Source: Gremmenia infestans (lineage: Eukaryota > Ascomycota > Leotiomycetes > Helotiales > Hamatocanthoscyphaceae). Taken from it: a stretch of DNA of 64,000 nucleotides. The stretch covers positions 806,001 to 870,000 of the forward strand of contig JAFEVB010000014.1 in assembly GCA_032629725.1 (NCBI GenBank). The letters run 5' to 3'. This document shows, piece after piece, positions 30,863-43,203 of this stretch. Each line of letters opens with the position of its first letter. The stretch's first letter is position 1. The notes below the pieces were generated by a model. It was not told the DNA's origin. It saw only the letters and a program-made list of their open reading frames with translations, and did no database searches. Both the position numbers and the translations under genes were made by a program.

Positions 30863-32187
30863 CTACAAGCTAGCTCTGACTAAACCCACCTGCCCAAAAA
30901 GAAACTCTTTGAGGTACTGGTTCACTTCGGCAGGTTTCTCCCACAAAGCCCAGTGGCTAGCGTTGACCTCTCCTTTCGTTAGACTTCTGAACGACTTCTC
31001 CATTCCGGCAGCAAGAGATGGCGGCAAGGCTTGATCCTTTGTTCCCCCAATGAACAAAGCCGGCATCTGGAATTTCAGGTCTTCCTCGGATCTTCCCGCC
31101 AACTCTGTTTCATCATTGAAGTTCAGCTCGCTGGTTCGGTACCACTACGGTAAAGTCAACACTCTGTTTTAGTACTAGGCTTGAGGCGTTAGAGAAGCAT
31201 TTTGCTTACGTTCAATGGTCCATGGATTCCATGGATCGCATATCTCTTTACATAAAAGTCTATCTCCTCCTTACTCAACAAAGGCGAGGGTCCTACTTCA
31301 GGCAAATTGTCGTAAACAACACCAACGGCAACGTTGAACGTCGTTTCTCCACTAGGAGTCCTACCCCCATACATTCCATTCAATAACTGACCAAGCTTCT
31401 CTTCCCCCACAATATGCTTTTCCACTTCACCAGACGCAAGCTGAATCTGATATTTGAAATTTGGCAGCGCACTGATGGGGAAGTATTCCTTGCGTGGTGG
31501 GAAATACGGAGTGCAGACAGAGAAGAAAGCAGATATGAGCTTGGGATATCGCAGCGCAACGCGATAGACTACCGCTCCTCCCCCTGTGATACAATTCAGT
31601 TACATTTCCACGAAGATTCTTTTGGTATGCAGGCCATGTGACAGGGTTTGGTGGTAACGTCAAACGTCTTTGATACAACTTCGGGTTTAATTGGGAGGGG
31701 AAGAAAGTGGGCGCAAATGGTACTTACAGTCGTGTCCTCCGAGTATAATGCTAGACAGGCCAAGTTCTTTTGCAAGAGCAGCCAGATCATCAGCAGCGCG
31801 CTTGTAGGTGTAGAATTCTGGGGAATCTGGCGCATCGGTGCCAGAGTAACCCATCATGTCCAATGCAACGACTCGAAGGCCAAGAGAGGTCAGGAAGGGA
31901 ATCTGATATCTCCAACCAAACGCCTGCCCCAACGAATTAGCATAGATAAATTCAAGAGCTTAAAAAGCAAGGTAGCCCGAGCCCGCGTGTAGGCTCCTGA
32001 AACAGCTCTCATAGAGGAAGACGGGTTTTCTGTATGAGGATAGGCCTACCATATCAGGCCATCCATGAACTAGGAAAATAGTGTCGAGGTATTTGCCTTG
32101 AGGTTCAGCCAGGATATAGCTGTAAGTCTTGCCGTTCAAAACGGCAGTCTTGTACTGGACGTCCTTGGGGGTGAGCTTTTCAGCCAT
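30863..32187 (-). CDS. Epoxide hydrolase (alpha/beta hydrolase fold)
   Basis: Exons 32187-32050, 31923-31728, 31583-31210 and 31144-30863 sum to 990 nt, or 329 residues, typical for soluble epoxide hydrolases. The oxyanion motif HGWP is at about residue 41. The nucleophile Asp is in GGHDWGG, formed across an intron junction. A cap-domain region with several Tyr follows. The C-terminal SHWALWEKP holds the catalytic His. The enzyme opens epoxides to diols through an alkyl-enzyme ester. Intron 2 is 144 nt and the first 126 nt. All motifs are intact. Cell location is likely cytosolic, as no signal peptide is seen. Confidence 0.92.
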
Positions 32188-32829
32188 TGTGAGAGATTGT
32201 GAGAAACAACAGTGTGTTCGTGTTCCTTGAGGGAGGGGCACGGCGACCGGGCCCATTTATATGTATGATGAAATGCCCCTCAATGCTAACCTTGTTGTCT
32301 CTGTACGTCCGTATGCTAGTAATCCGTGATAAGTGCGCGCATTAAAGATATCAGGGATCCATTTTCATATGCAGATCACCATTTGTATCTTTCAGTACTG
32401 TTTGATAGGTTTAGTATTTTATTTTCTATACTCCGGATATTGTATAATAATCCTAAACCTTGATTGCCAATCCCGACTACTTATCCCTAATACTAATGAA
32501 TAATCCTAAATACTAATCTTAACTACTTAGGTACTAATCCATGTTATAATCGACCCCCTCCCCTCACCCTTCAGGGGCTTCACCCCCAACCACTCAAACT
32601 ACCAAATCACAACTTTGCCTATGACTATTAATGCCGAGCGACACTTGATGTTATAGTCTAACAAACTTTTGATATACTTATACTACCATCGAATTATTCC
32701 TCTGCCAAAGCAAAGAAAAGTCATGAACATTTTAGTTGCCCAGTCTACATCAAATGGCCTGTATATCATTCCAAACAAAGATCCGGACTCCGATCAGATG
32801 CCATGACCTGTACAAAAAATGGGATGCAG
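32188..32829. other. Spacer, no gene seen
   Basis: AT-rich, with a degenerate tandem pattern of CTAATCCTAAATACTAAT between about 32470 and 32540. It includes the epoxide hydrolase promoter on the left. Confidence 0.5.
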
Positions 32830-33859
32830 TCAGTAAATGACTGTATCCTCCTCGTTCTCAACGACTACCTCCCCATTATGTTCTTCCATAGACTGCTTTT
32901 CCGCTGTAATCTGTTCAGACTGAGTCACAGGAGTATCATTAGTAGTATCAACAGCGTTAGAAACAGACGGAGACTCGGTACGAGGCTCACCCACCGTCTC
33001 TTTGGACGTGATGTTAGCTTTCTCTTTCGCAGATGACTCTTCCTCGTGTGCCTTGGGATACCGGGCGTAAAATTCGTCTACTTCTCGTTCGATAAAAGCC
33101 TCAGCTTCGGCGATTTGTTTTTTGATACGTTCTTCCTCTCGTGGCAGCACCTCCCATGGTTTGTAATACTAAAGTAATAGTCAGCTCTGGTTCAGAAGAG
33201 AAGACCTCCGTAGCATACCAGTTTAGGCTCCGCATTGGTAGTAAGGGAATTGGCCATTGCCAGCATATTCGTATGCTTAATTCGCATCTATAGAGGTATT
33301 AGCACAATATCAAGATAGCCATATGACAATAGCATACCGATTGCTCGTCAAATTTTATTTGCTCGGCCTTGCGAACAGCCTTCAAGTCTGCGAGCTTCCG
33401 TGTTCTTCGTCCCTCATCTTCGGCCTTCTGTTGTTTAGCTTTCTCTTGTTGACGCTTCTCAATCTCCTGCCGTCGTTTCTGCTGACCATTGGGCGTGCTC
33501 TGACTCAAGGTACTTAGAAGCCCGCCGAATAAACGTTGGCCACGCTTCCGTTCCTCTTGAACGCTGCTCTTGCGCCTATCTGGGCCAAGGTTCTTTCGCT
33601 CTTCCGGGCTGTCTCTTTCGGCCTTGATTGATGATCGCCGGCTCGATGGCTTGTCTTCCTCTCTAATCTCTTCCTCAACCTTGGAACGTTTGGCATCAGA
33701 TTCGGGCTCAGATGATAGTCGCCGCTTTGCGCCTGCACTCGGGGATTTGGCTGGCGCATGTTCGGGAACGACGACTGCGGATGCGATGGGTCTGCAGAGT
33801 GTTAGCATTTGCCTTCCGGCCAGGAGTTAGACGTGAACAAACCCGATAGCTTCCGCCAT
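32830..33859 (-). CDS. Pinin/SDK/MemA-domain protein
   Basis: Exons 33859-33843, 33791-33338, 33287-33219 and 33168-32830 sum to 879 nt, or 292 residues. A 17-nt first exon (MAEAIG) is joined to an Arg/Ser/Glu-rich region, then RQRLFGG-like GQRLFGGLLSTL and a coiled coil (KRRQEIEKRQQEKAKQQ) ending LYYKPWEVLPREEERI. This is the pinin/SDK/memA domain of exon-junction and splicing-linked proteins. The C-terminal third is acidic and low in complexity. It probably acts in the nucleus in mRNA processing. It diverges from Rds3, another splicing gene, with 321 bases between the starts. Confidence 0.88.
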
Positions 33860-34180
33860 GTCGACATGAATACGTCTTTAACAGTCCTGCTCTTGATGCA
33901 TACCGAGGGATATGGATATGGATATGGATATGGGCGAAGTCATTGAGGCTGCCAATCTGGTTTATCGAAGGTGATTACCCGATTCGGCGCTTACCAATCA
34001 ATTTTTGGTGGCGGGCGGTGTTTTGATATGTTCAGGTCGCCTTGGTTTCGTTTCCTTACTACATTTTCCTCAACCCAACGACAACGAAGGAACCCTACGT
34101 CTTCATCCTGAGCTTGATTCTACCCAGAATTATTGAACGACTACCTCCACAAAGTTCTCGCAAATCCATAAGCCTGCAAT
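33860..34180. promoter_or_regulatory. Shared divergent promoter of pinin-like gene and rds3
   Basis: These 321 bases separate two divergent start codons and must carry both promoters. A GGATAT repeat of four units lies at about 33908-33932. No other element is recognised. Confidence 0.6.
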
Positions 34181-34651
34181 ATGTCTCGCCATCATCCGTA
34201 AGTCCCACCTTGCCTAACCCCTCCATCTTGTCACAACCCGCCCCTCTAGCTCCTTCTATTTTCTGGGGCATATACTAACATTTGCTCAAGTGATCTCGTA
34301 ATGTGTCGCAAGCAGTCTGGTACCCATATTGGGCGCCTCTGCGATAAGTGCGACGGAAAATGCCCAGTTTGCGACTCCTACGTGCGACCTACGACCCTGG
34401 TTCGGATCTGTGATGAATGTAGCTTTGGCAACTACCAGAACAAGTGTGTTGTTTGTGGTGGCGAGGTATGCCTTCGTCGAATATTATAGAAAGGATCTGT
34501 ACTGACACTTACATAGGGTATTTCCGATGCTTTCTACTGCTTCGAGTGTACACGACTGGAGAAAGACCGAGATGGATGTCCGAAGATTATAAATTTGGGA
34601 TCTTCAAGAACCGATCTGTTCTATCAAAAGAAGAATTTTCGGAATCAATAA
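34181..34651 (+). CDS. rds3: Splicing factor Rds3 / PHF5A
   Basis: Exons 34181-34197, 34291-34465 and 34517-34651 give 108 residues, nearly the length of human PHF5A (110). The sequence has the conserved Cys pairs of a zinc-knuckle protein (CRKQSG, CDKCDGKCPVCDSYVRP, CDECSFG, CVVCGG, CFECTRLEKDRDGCPKI) and the C-terminus TDLFYQKK. Rds3 is part of the SF3b complex of the U2 snRNP and helps to hold the branch site. A 17-nt first exon is typical of the fungal gene. Confidence 0.97.
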
Positions 34652-35792
34652 CGAGGGGAGGAGGTGGAGGATTGGTAGTTAACTGCGTGCTCTCCGTTGC
34701 AGCTGCAGCTCTCTCAACTTCGCTTCTCTGGCCATAATTCTCAGTGAAGGATTCGCCAACAAACCCAGAAAACAATAGCGACGAAGTATTGGCAAAATTG
34801 GTGTATTGATCGAAGACGGGAGGATGACCAATAATTTTCAATTGCATAGCGTTGGAGTTTGGGATGGCATGGGCAAATGGCGTCACAAAATGAACAATAG
34901 AACAGACCAAGATCCTACGGGGAAGTCACACCAACAATTCGGGACCCTTGATCCTATAAAAGTGTACAGGAAAGATTGAGTGTGGGTATGGATTTACGAA
35001 GGGATCTTTCTCGTTCTGTCAAAACTTACGCCAAACAGTGCGGTCTCTACCAAATGTCATCAAGTGGTGTAGCCGCACAGCACATGACAACAATACTTAT
35101 ACCATGATGTATTCTAGAAATATCAGACGCCCAGCGTATACTCATTATACATCATGCATGTCTCCTATGTTTTTTACATGTCTTTATTATTTGTTTCGCT
35201 TGTAATATTTATACACATTCCAAAACAGTGTTACAATGATCAAAAATGGCTTTCCTCCAATAACTACGCCTCAAACTAACACGATATTTTTCAGCCCTCC
35301 CTATAAGCAATAGGCATTCTTACAAGAGTACATCCTCCTCATCCCGGCCGGAATTCTTGTCTTCTAAGCCCTCATCAATGCCTCTTTCTCTACCTTCCAA
35401 CGATGACTCCCTTTGGGAAACACTTGGCATTGATCTCGGGGTGCACCATCAAGCTAAGGAACCTCCATCTCCTTTTAAGCCTTCTAAGCCTAATGAATGT
35501 GCCTCGCTCACCGTCTACGCCCTAAATTGGGTCTCCAAACGTGATTTACCCTGTAAGTCTCACTTGTGACCGGGACTTTAGAATTGAAACCAGGGGACAA
35601 GAAGATAGGACTACGGAGGACCAATTGGGTGAGTCCATACAAAGGCCGGGAAGAATAGAATGTTAAAGCTTAGATTCGGTGCATAGTGGTAGATGGGATA
35701 TTCCTTCGAATGCACGTGATCTAGCTGAAACCGCATCATATTTGACGCCCGTTGATTCGTCTCACCAACACCAGTATCAGGACAGCATCACA
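34652..35792. other. Spacer upstream of the prolyl hydroxylase-like gene
   Basis: No gene could be supported. An ORF at 35357-35569 (70 codons, Pro/Ser-rich) has no known motif and may be an upstream ORF or part of an unrecognised exon. Confidence 0.45.
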
Positions 35793-37017
35793 ATGCTAGG
35801 TTATATCGCTGCCCTCCTCCCTCTCTACGTCCTCGTCTGGATTCCCCTCTCTAATGTAATATTTGGCACTCCACAGAAACAAAAACCCTTGGACCACCAG
35901 AATGTTTTATTTAACAGTTCTTTTATTGCCACAGACGAACCCCTATCTTGTCCTCCACGCAATTACAACACGTTCATTCTATCTCAAGAACCTCTGATCA
36001 TCTACATTGAGAATTTTCTCACTGCTGAAGAATCGGCCCATCTTATTAGCATCAGGTACTTGATTCCCATTTCGCTTTGCATTATTCATTCATTGTACCT
36101 GGATCCTAAACTTCCCAATTGCAAGCCGATTACTGCTTGAAGTGTCTCGGGACTATCCTATGCCTTCTATGTAGGTAATTTGAGTAATGCCAGCCCTATA
36201 GAATATTTACGACTACTCAGCTCAGTCAAGAGTATTCTATTCTCAAGATCTATCATCGTCCCATTTCCATATTCCCGACACATCCGTCTGAGATGTAAAC
36301 ACACGTGACTAAAGAACTCGCAGTGAAGACAAATGGGCCGCCTCCACAGTGACTTCTGGCACCGAGACATCAATTCAGAAAGACATCCGGTTCTCTGAGG
36401 TTGCTCTCGTCGACCGTGATGAAGTCGTTCGTTGCATTGAGCATCGATCCCGTGCTTTCCAGGGATGGCGTCCAGACCTACATGTTGAGCGATTGAGGAC
36501 GCAGAGATACGGAGTGGGAGGTCATTATAAGCATCACTATGATTGGAGTGGTGGCAGTAGAGAAGCGGATCGTGTGAGCACGTTTATGGTGTATGTTGAT
36601 GCACATTGTGAGGGAGGAGGTAAGAACGTTTCTTTTCTTTTCTTTCGCCCTCTGTTTTGGGTACAGTACAGTATGAGCTCAAGGACAGAATCTTGACTTT
36701 ATATAGCGTATATGCTGACTTGACTCTTAGGAACTGAATTTCCAAGAATGAAAATGCCAAATGTGTCAAAGGGGAGGTGGTGCGACTTTCTCGAATGTGA
36801 AAGTAATGGACCAGATGGCGATGGTGATGGTGATGGTGGAAAGGGCGACGATTTTGGAGTCACATTCAAGCCGATCAAGGGCAATGCGGTGTTTTGGGAG
36901 AATCTAGGACCGGATGGCAGAGGGTACGAGCAGACTTTCCATGCCGGTTTGCCAGTATTGAGTGGACAAAAGGTCGGGCTAAATATCTGGAGCTGGGGAC
37001 CGGCCCGAAGGACTTGA
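35793..37017 (+). CDS. Prolyl 4-hydroxylase-like 2OG-Fe(II) oxygenase
   Basis: Exons 35793-36055, 36324-36619 and 36731-37017 sum to 846 nt, or 281 residues. An N-terminal hydrophobic stretch (LGYIAALLPLYVLVWIPL) is a signal anchor, suggesting the ER or secretory path. The catalytic core has the first His-x-Asp in HHYDW, the distal His in FHAGLPVLSG and the 2OG-binding Lys just after. PRMKMP and NAVFWENL are also family motifs. Such enzymes hydroxylate prolyl residues or related targets with Fe, 2OG and O2. The first intron is 268 nt, unusually long here. A DGDGDGDGG run of about 9 residues is an insertion in exon 3. The ATG at 35793 is chosen because it begins the anchor. Confidence 0.88.
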
Positions 37018-38174
37018 GTATTGAAGTAATGTATGTATCTTCCTGTCATGTGTTATTCGCAGTCTTATTATTCTGATCTATTCCACTCCATTCCATTCCA
37101 CCCCGTTACCACTTGCTTGGTGTGAAGATGTGGCTTTCATTAATTGAATTGGTCGTTAAAATGAGTTATATATGAGGTATTTACAATATTGAATAAAAAA
37201 CAGGAATGACACACATATACCCCATACCCCATACCCCATACTCTACCCCACACCTCTGATTCCAACAACTCCCCGCCTGGGATTCACTGCGTCATTTCTG
37301 ATGTAGGTGACACAAGGTCAACTTGCCAAGACAACCTCGTCAGTCAGTCGTTGATGGTCATCTGATCAGACTCCTCAAGAGGACAGCACATCCCTTTTTC
37401 TTCTCATATTATTACGTTATTTACAGATCAAATGCCTCTTCTGGCGGCTCTGAGGAGGTTTTCAACGTTGCGCAAAATGCATCATTCGCTACTTTTGACT
37501 GGCTATAGTTAGAATGGATGTTCTGGCGGGTTGGAATTTAGTCATTTGATATCTCACATTCGTTGCACTCGTACCAACGTACTCAGATACAGTCAGTAGC
37601 AGATATGGGAAAAGAGATATTCCACCGTTGATTATATACAAGCAATACACCAATTAAGACTTGTATGTTGGGCCTTTCTGAAGTTAGAAACCCAAATAAC
37701 CACCGGAACTACCCAAGTATCTGATGAACATGATCCTGCAAGCTTTGAAACGTATCTTTTCTTTTCGAGCTTCATTGATTGAACCAGCCATTGTTGCTTT
37801 TCTTACTATTTCCAAGGGGTGCTGAGAGCACACTATTCAATTGCCCACGCGCGTGTATTATTATGATTTAGTTCCATGCGTACAACTCAACAAGCATTAC
37901 CTCTATCGCATCTGCATTTACTCCCGTCTATTCATTCGGCCCTTGTGTCTCCTGCTCTCCATGCAAGTTGTCGGTGACTGCAAATGGAGGAATGCGCGTG
38001 AATGGAGGTTGTGAATAGCACCTTCCTTTTGTATATATATCTCTCCCGAATCCCCTCGGACATAGTTTCTATAGCATCTCATTGTTGACCACAACATATT
38101 TCAATCACCCACCCTCCCTGGGAGCGTACTTTGCTTTCTAAGATATACTTATTGCATTGCCTTAGCCCGCAGTT
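37018..38174. other. Spacer and glutaminase promoter
   Basis: A CCCCATA repeat of about 3.5 units lies at 37216-37241. The last 150 bases are pyrimidine-rich with TATATATA near 38031, a likely core promoter of the glutaminase gene. No ORF was supported. Confidence 0.5.
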
Positions 38175-40843
38175 ATGTATTTTCACTTCCTCGTAGTTGC
38201 CCTAGGCACTCTTGTCAACAACGGTTTGGCAGCTACATTCAGTCCAGCCAGACCTCCAGCGATTCCTCTCGCAGGTATGTAATCTCATTTCTCCTGGGGA
38301 ATTATCTGACAATTGGAATAGTTCGATCTCCGTACATGAACACATGGCTTGAAGTCGGAAGCGATGGAGGATCCCAAGGTTTCCTTCCAGGTGCTTGGCC
38401 GTAAGTATCCCCAAATCCAGCAATTTCTATAGCACAAATTCTGACAAGTCTCCCTAGTCGCTTCTGGGCGTAAGTTCAATCTATCACTTCTCAAATGAGA
38501 AGGACTTGTCAGCTGACTCCCTGGCAAGAGGCCCCCAACCTGGAGAAGCCCTTGGTGCCAATGGAGCTGTGACTGGGTGGACAGGATTGATCAAGGTTGA
38601 CGGGGCTTCATACACATGGATGGGGCAGCCGAAAATCGGCGACTACTTCCCTACCAATGTCGAGCAGACGAGCTTTGAGTATACCTCCCAACGATCAACC
38701 TTTGTCATGAACGTCGCAGGAAAAGTATTTATGAATGTAACATTCATCTCGCCTGTTGCGCCAAAGGATCTCAAGAGACAGTCAATCATTGGCAGCTATC
38801 TTCAGGTCACTGTTGCTGCAACTGATGGAGCTTCGCATTCTGTTCAACTTTACGCTGACACTACGGCAGGTACGTATCAGTCCTTTTTGGATGTGATTGT
38901 GCCTTGGTGCTGACTTGTACTAGAATGGGTTTCTATCCGCAATACAGACACTGCCCAGTGGAGGTAAGAGGCATTTCGAATTCCACACAACCTGCACACT
39001 GACGCCGTATAGCTTTTCCAATCAGAATAACATTGCTAGCCACAAATCCTGGCGTCAAACACAGAGCGAGTTCAATGCGGATTTTCCTGATGATGGTTCC
39101 CATTGGGGAAATTGGTAAGCCCGGGTGCTTTTGTTGTCAGTTAAATGACTTACTTTTCACAGGTATTGGTCTACAGCAGCCACCCCCTCCTTGACTTCCC
39201 AGTCTGGTGGCCATGAGACCGTGCGCGGGAACTTCCTTCGTGACGCCAAACTCCCAAACACCCAAGATAGCAATTACAGAGCAATCAGTGACAACTTCCC
39301 TGTCTTTGCATTTGGTAAGGATGAGCGAATTTGATTTCCGAACACCCAGCTGATTTATTTTGTAGCAAATGACCTCAGAAATGTTGGGAACAACCCAATC
39401 ACAACGCTATACACCATCGTTCATGCCCAGGATAATGCCATTCAATTCGATGGTGCAAACGGCATTATTTCTGTTCCCTCTCTCTGGACCAGTTATTTCA
39501 GTTCTGATCTTGCAATGGTCGAGTTCCTGTACAAAGATTACTCAACAGTAGATGGAGCTATCGACCATGTCTTTGCTGTTGACTCTCTTGCGGCTGGCGG
39601 CCAGGATTATCTCACCATCACTTCGCTCTCGGCACGCCAAGCTTTTGGCGGTACTCAGTTATGCGGAACCACTTCCAAGCCGTACCTGTTCCTCAAAGAA
39701 ATTTCCTCCGACGGCAATATCCAAACCGTGGACGTTTTCTTTCCTGCTATACCCATTTTCCTATACTCTAATCCGGTCTTAGTCAAACACCTTCTGGATC
39801 CATTGTTTGAGAATCAAGAAGCTGGGCGCTTCCCCAAGCAGTGGAGTATACACGATATGGGGGCCCATTACCCGCAAGCTATTGGGCATGAGGATGGCCA
39901 ACAAGAGGATATGCCTGTTGAGGAATGTGGAAACATGATCATCGCAACCCTAGCCTATGCTCAGCGGACATCAGACACTGCCTATCTGTCTAAACACTAT
40001 CAACTATTGAAGCAATGGGCTGGTTTTCTAGTCTCAGATTCTCTGATCCCAGACAACCAACTATCTACCGACGATTTCCAAGGATCGCTTACCAACCAAA
40101 CGAACTTGGCATTGAAGGGTATCATTGGCATTGAGGCAATGGCTGTGATTGCCAAGCTTACAGGCAACAATGCGGATGCAACCAGCTTTTCCAACACAGC
40201 TCATGATTACATCAAGAAGTGGCAGGATATGGCTGTGGTCACGGATGCAAATCCTCCACATACCAATCTGGCTTACCATGATAACAACTCGCATGGTGCG
40301 TAAAGTCTTAGCTTTCAGACCTCAAACTGACTACGAAACCATAGGACTGCTTTACAATCTTTACGCCGATAGACTTCTGGGCCTCAATCTAGTCCCAAAC
40401 TCCATCTACGACATGCAAAGCACCTTTTATCCCACGGTAGCAGATGAATTTGGAGTAACGCTTGATACCAGGAATACGAATACGAAATGTAAGTCTTCCT
40501 ATCCCGACACCCCAAGTAGTACTCACTAACAATCTCGAAAGCGGACTGGCAAATGTGGGTTGCGGCTATCTCAAGCCCATCCACAAAGACCATGTTTTAT
40601 TCCAAGCTCGCAAATTGGATAAACAAAACCCCAACAAATCGTGCTTTTACCGACCTGTACAACACGCGGTCAGCAGAGTAAGTTTTCCTCCTCTCAATCA
40701 GAATCAGGACCTAATCATGAAACAGTTTTGGAGGGGGCAAATTTGCCGCACGACCCGTTGTCGGGGGGCATTTTGCGGCGCTGGCCTTGAACGGGGCCCC
40801 AAGGAATGCGGGTCTTAGGAGGGGTGTAGAATTTAAGGCTTGA
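38175..40843 (+). CDS. gtaA: Secreted glutaminase GtaA
   Basis: I read eleven exons: 38175-38274, 38322-38400, 38458-38469, 38529-38869, 38924-38963, 39013-39114, 39163-39314, 39366-40295, 40345-40488, 40542-40677 and 40726-40843. They sum to 2154 nt, or 717 residues, near the 690 or so of Aspergillus GtaA. A signal peptide (FHFLVVALGTLVNNGLA) is followed by SPARPPAIPLAVRSPYMNTWL, the family hallmark. Further motifs are VTGWTGL, GEHDG-like IGHEDGQQEDMPVEECGNM, TNLALKGIIGI and GGKFAARPVVGGHFA. The enzyme hydrolyses glutamine to glutamate outside the cell. Exon 3 is only 12 nt, and exon 4 adds GPQPGEALGAN, a short insert whose acceptor I am less sure of. Confidence 0.93.
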
Positions 40844-41589
40844 GCCATTAATGTATTGTGCTTTGATTGAGGGGCGTGGAACGGAATTAGGAATCTTGAA
40901 TTAGGTAAGATACCCGGTATGGATTTTGAATAATGATAACTCCTCTCACGAATTTGTTTCAAGACTATGCTGTGAGAAAACAAGATCGGTTTTGGTATAT
41001 GATAAGTGACTTTTTTTTGGAATACTTCGTTGATTTTCAGGTAAATCACAAGGAACGACTTCATGTAGACCGGAGACGGAATGAATATCCTTAAAGTACT
41101 TGATCTACTCGGCCAGTTATATTTGTAGCTGTATTGGATAACTTTTGGCCGTCTTATCACGAAGCAGAATGGTATACTCCTGAGGGATAGGTGGACTAGA
41201 AAGAAGAGCTGTGAGCTCCAAATTGCTAGCTGAGGTACGTTTGGGAATCTGCTGTCTTGACACTTGAATTATTCATCTACAGCAATCTTCCACAGAAACA
41301 GAACATCCAAGTATCAACCGGGAATAGTAAAGAGCAGCGTAATGAGGTTAGAAATGGATATCAAGCCTGATAACAATATCCTGTTAGTCACCCAACTAAT
41401 GCCTTGGGGTAGAAGCCGAACTAGGTTTACACAAAACCTCCAATTTTGCATTCGAACCATGTGATTCCGAGTCCTCTGCATAGCACCAGAACCTTGACGT
41501 CCTTGGTGTCAACCAAACTTATCATAAATCATGCTATAACGCTGCCATTAAACAAGTGGAGGTGCTGGCTAGTGTCTCCTTTGTCGGCT
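40844..41589. other. Convergent 3' spacer
   Basis: No gene was seen. A T9 run lies near 41011. Confidence 0.5.
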
Positions 41590-42697
41590 TTATCGCTCTA
41601 TCTCAGGGTCTGTGAAGACTTCTTCCGCGGTCTGGAGGGGATCTGGGGTGGTATTGTTCCTCGAGTATGGAGGCAAATGATAGTCTCCAGGAGAACCTCC
41701 GCCAATTGATGATGCAGGTACTCCGAGACTTTCTGGTATCCGTTCATCTGGGCTCGGCAAACGCGACTCGGAGCCTTCCCGGGCGAGCAGTGTGTCGTCC
41801 AGTTCTGTGTCGGTGATTGGAGTAGACTGTAACAAATTAGTTTGATGTTTTTTGATAAAGAATTCTGGAAACAATGTGCTGTTTTGGGGGGGTGTAGAGG
41901 GGAATTCTGAAAGGGCTGTCTACAGTTGGGGCTGGCGTCCGCGGCTCCGGGAACACTGGCGGCGAGATTCTAATATTTTCTAATATCTTATCAATAGGAG
42001 AAGCTTTAGCCGCTACCGCGCTCCAGATATCATCCTCAAACGAGACGCCAGTCATATCGTTGGCTACGGCATCTGCGGCATCGGCTGCCTCCCTAAATTC
42101 GGAAGAAAGTGGAGTTGCACTCCTGGCTGAATTGATGGAAACTGGAGATCTGCTCGATGCTGACCTTCCTGGTACAACAGGCTCAGAAGGAGCTAACATA
42201 ACCCCATTGTTGCCTTCCATAACCCCAGAGTCGTCGGGGAGCTATGTCGTGGGTATGTTAGTCTGAGCACCTGCTGAGTTGTGTTTGGAGAGACCTTGTA
42301 CCGCTATGCTATTAGGGTCATTGGGACCCTGAGCATGTTCCCCATCGCCACTCAATTGTGTCCCCATAGATATAAGATGCTGTAATTCCTGGGCTTCTGT
42401 TCCGTTCTTACCTGCCCCCTTCCTTTTTGCAGTGCCCTTCGTTGCAACGCCTTTCTTGTTTGAACGGCCCCTCTTCTTCTTCTGAACCCCACCGGACTGT
42501 CTCATGGTTAGCCTCTTCTTGATGAGGAGGGAAGCGAGCGCTTGCATTTGTTTGATTGAGCACCTCTAGCTTATGTTTTCCATCCGCTGCCTCCGCTGCC
42601 TTCCGTCGCGGTCTCTGCAACAGAGGAGACTTGTCAGTCTCGAGCTGGAGGGAGCAATAGGAACAATCCTCACTTGGGATCGGCCTTCTCCATCCAT
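41590..42697 (-). CDS. Hypothetical Ser/Pro/Lys-rich, probably nuclear protein
   Basis: My best exon model is 42697-42674, 42614-42546, 42496-42302, 42241-41873 and 41826-41590, all joined in phase 0, giving 297 residues. The N-terminus is basic (RPRRKAAEAADGKHKLEVLNQTN, then KKKRGRSNKKG and KRKGAGK), like a nuclear localisation or DNA-binding region. The rest is Ser/Pro/Ala-rich and acidic, with SFEDDIWSAVAA and SPDERIPESLG. No domain is recognised. The second intron would have a GC donor (GCAAGC...ACAG, 49 nt); a GT donor 18 bases upstream is the alternative. The third donor (GTACAA) is also weak. The gene is real in my view, since five in-frame exons fit, but individual junctions are uncertain. 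Confidence 0.6.
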
Positions 42698-43203
42698 TAC
42701 AACGTCCAAGCCAGTCCCTGCAAGCGCGAGCGGTTGAGGTTGGAACCTTGCTTTGTTAGAGAATATGCCTCAAAAGATGTGAAGCTAGATGCGCGTAATT
42801 AGAAAGCCTGTCTGACATTGACGATGGTGGAAATGCTGGCTCATGGAGACAAAAGAGAAATGGTCATAAGGGGTGGTCGTTCCTTCCAGCTATGGGTGCC
42901 ATGATAGTGAACTTCGTTGGTATTAGTTCCCTGCATTTATGTTACCTGAGTAAACAGTGAGCTTCGGCCGGAAAAAATTATATTCGTATCTTCCTTTCAA
43001 ACAGAGAAGTGAAGCTAGCAGGATGACACCTGCCGCCTCGAATCAATACTTTCAATTTGCACATAAGTAGTTCTTCCATTCCATCTAGCCAAGCCATTCA
43101 ATACTGATATATTCATCCAGGCCGAGATCCGTGCCCTCATTCGCCTAACACCTTTATGTCCCTGTCGTTTAAATGATACAAACAATACAATGTCATTCCG
43201 AAC
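42698..43203. other. Spacer, no gene seen
   Basis: It holds the 5' flank of the hypothetical gene and the 3' flank of the Snf5 gene. No feature could be supported. Confidence 0.5.
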
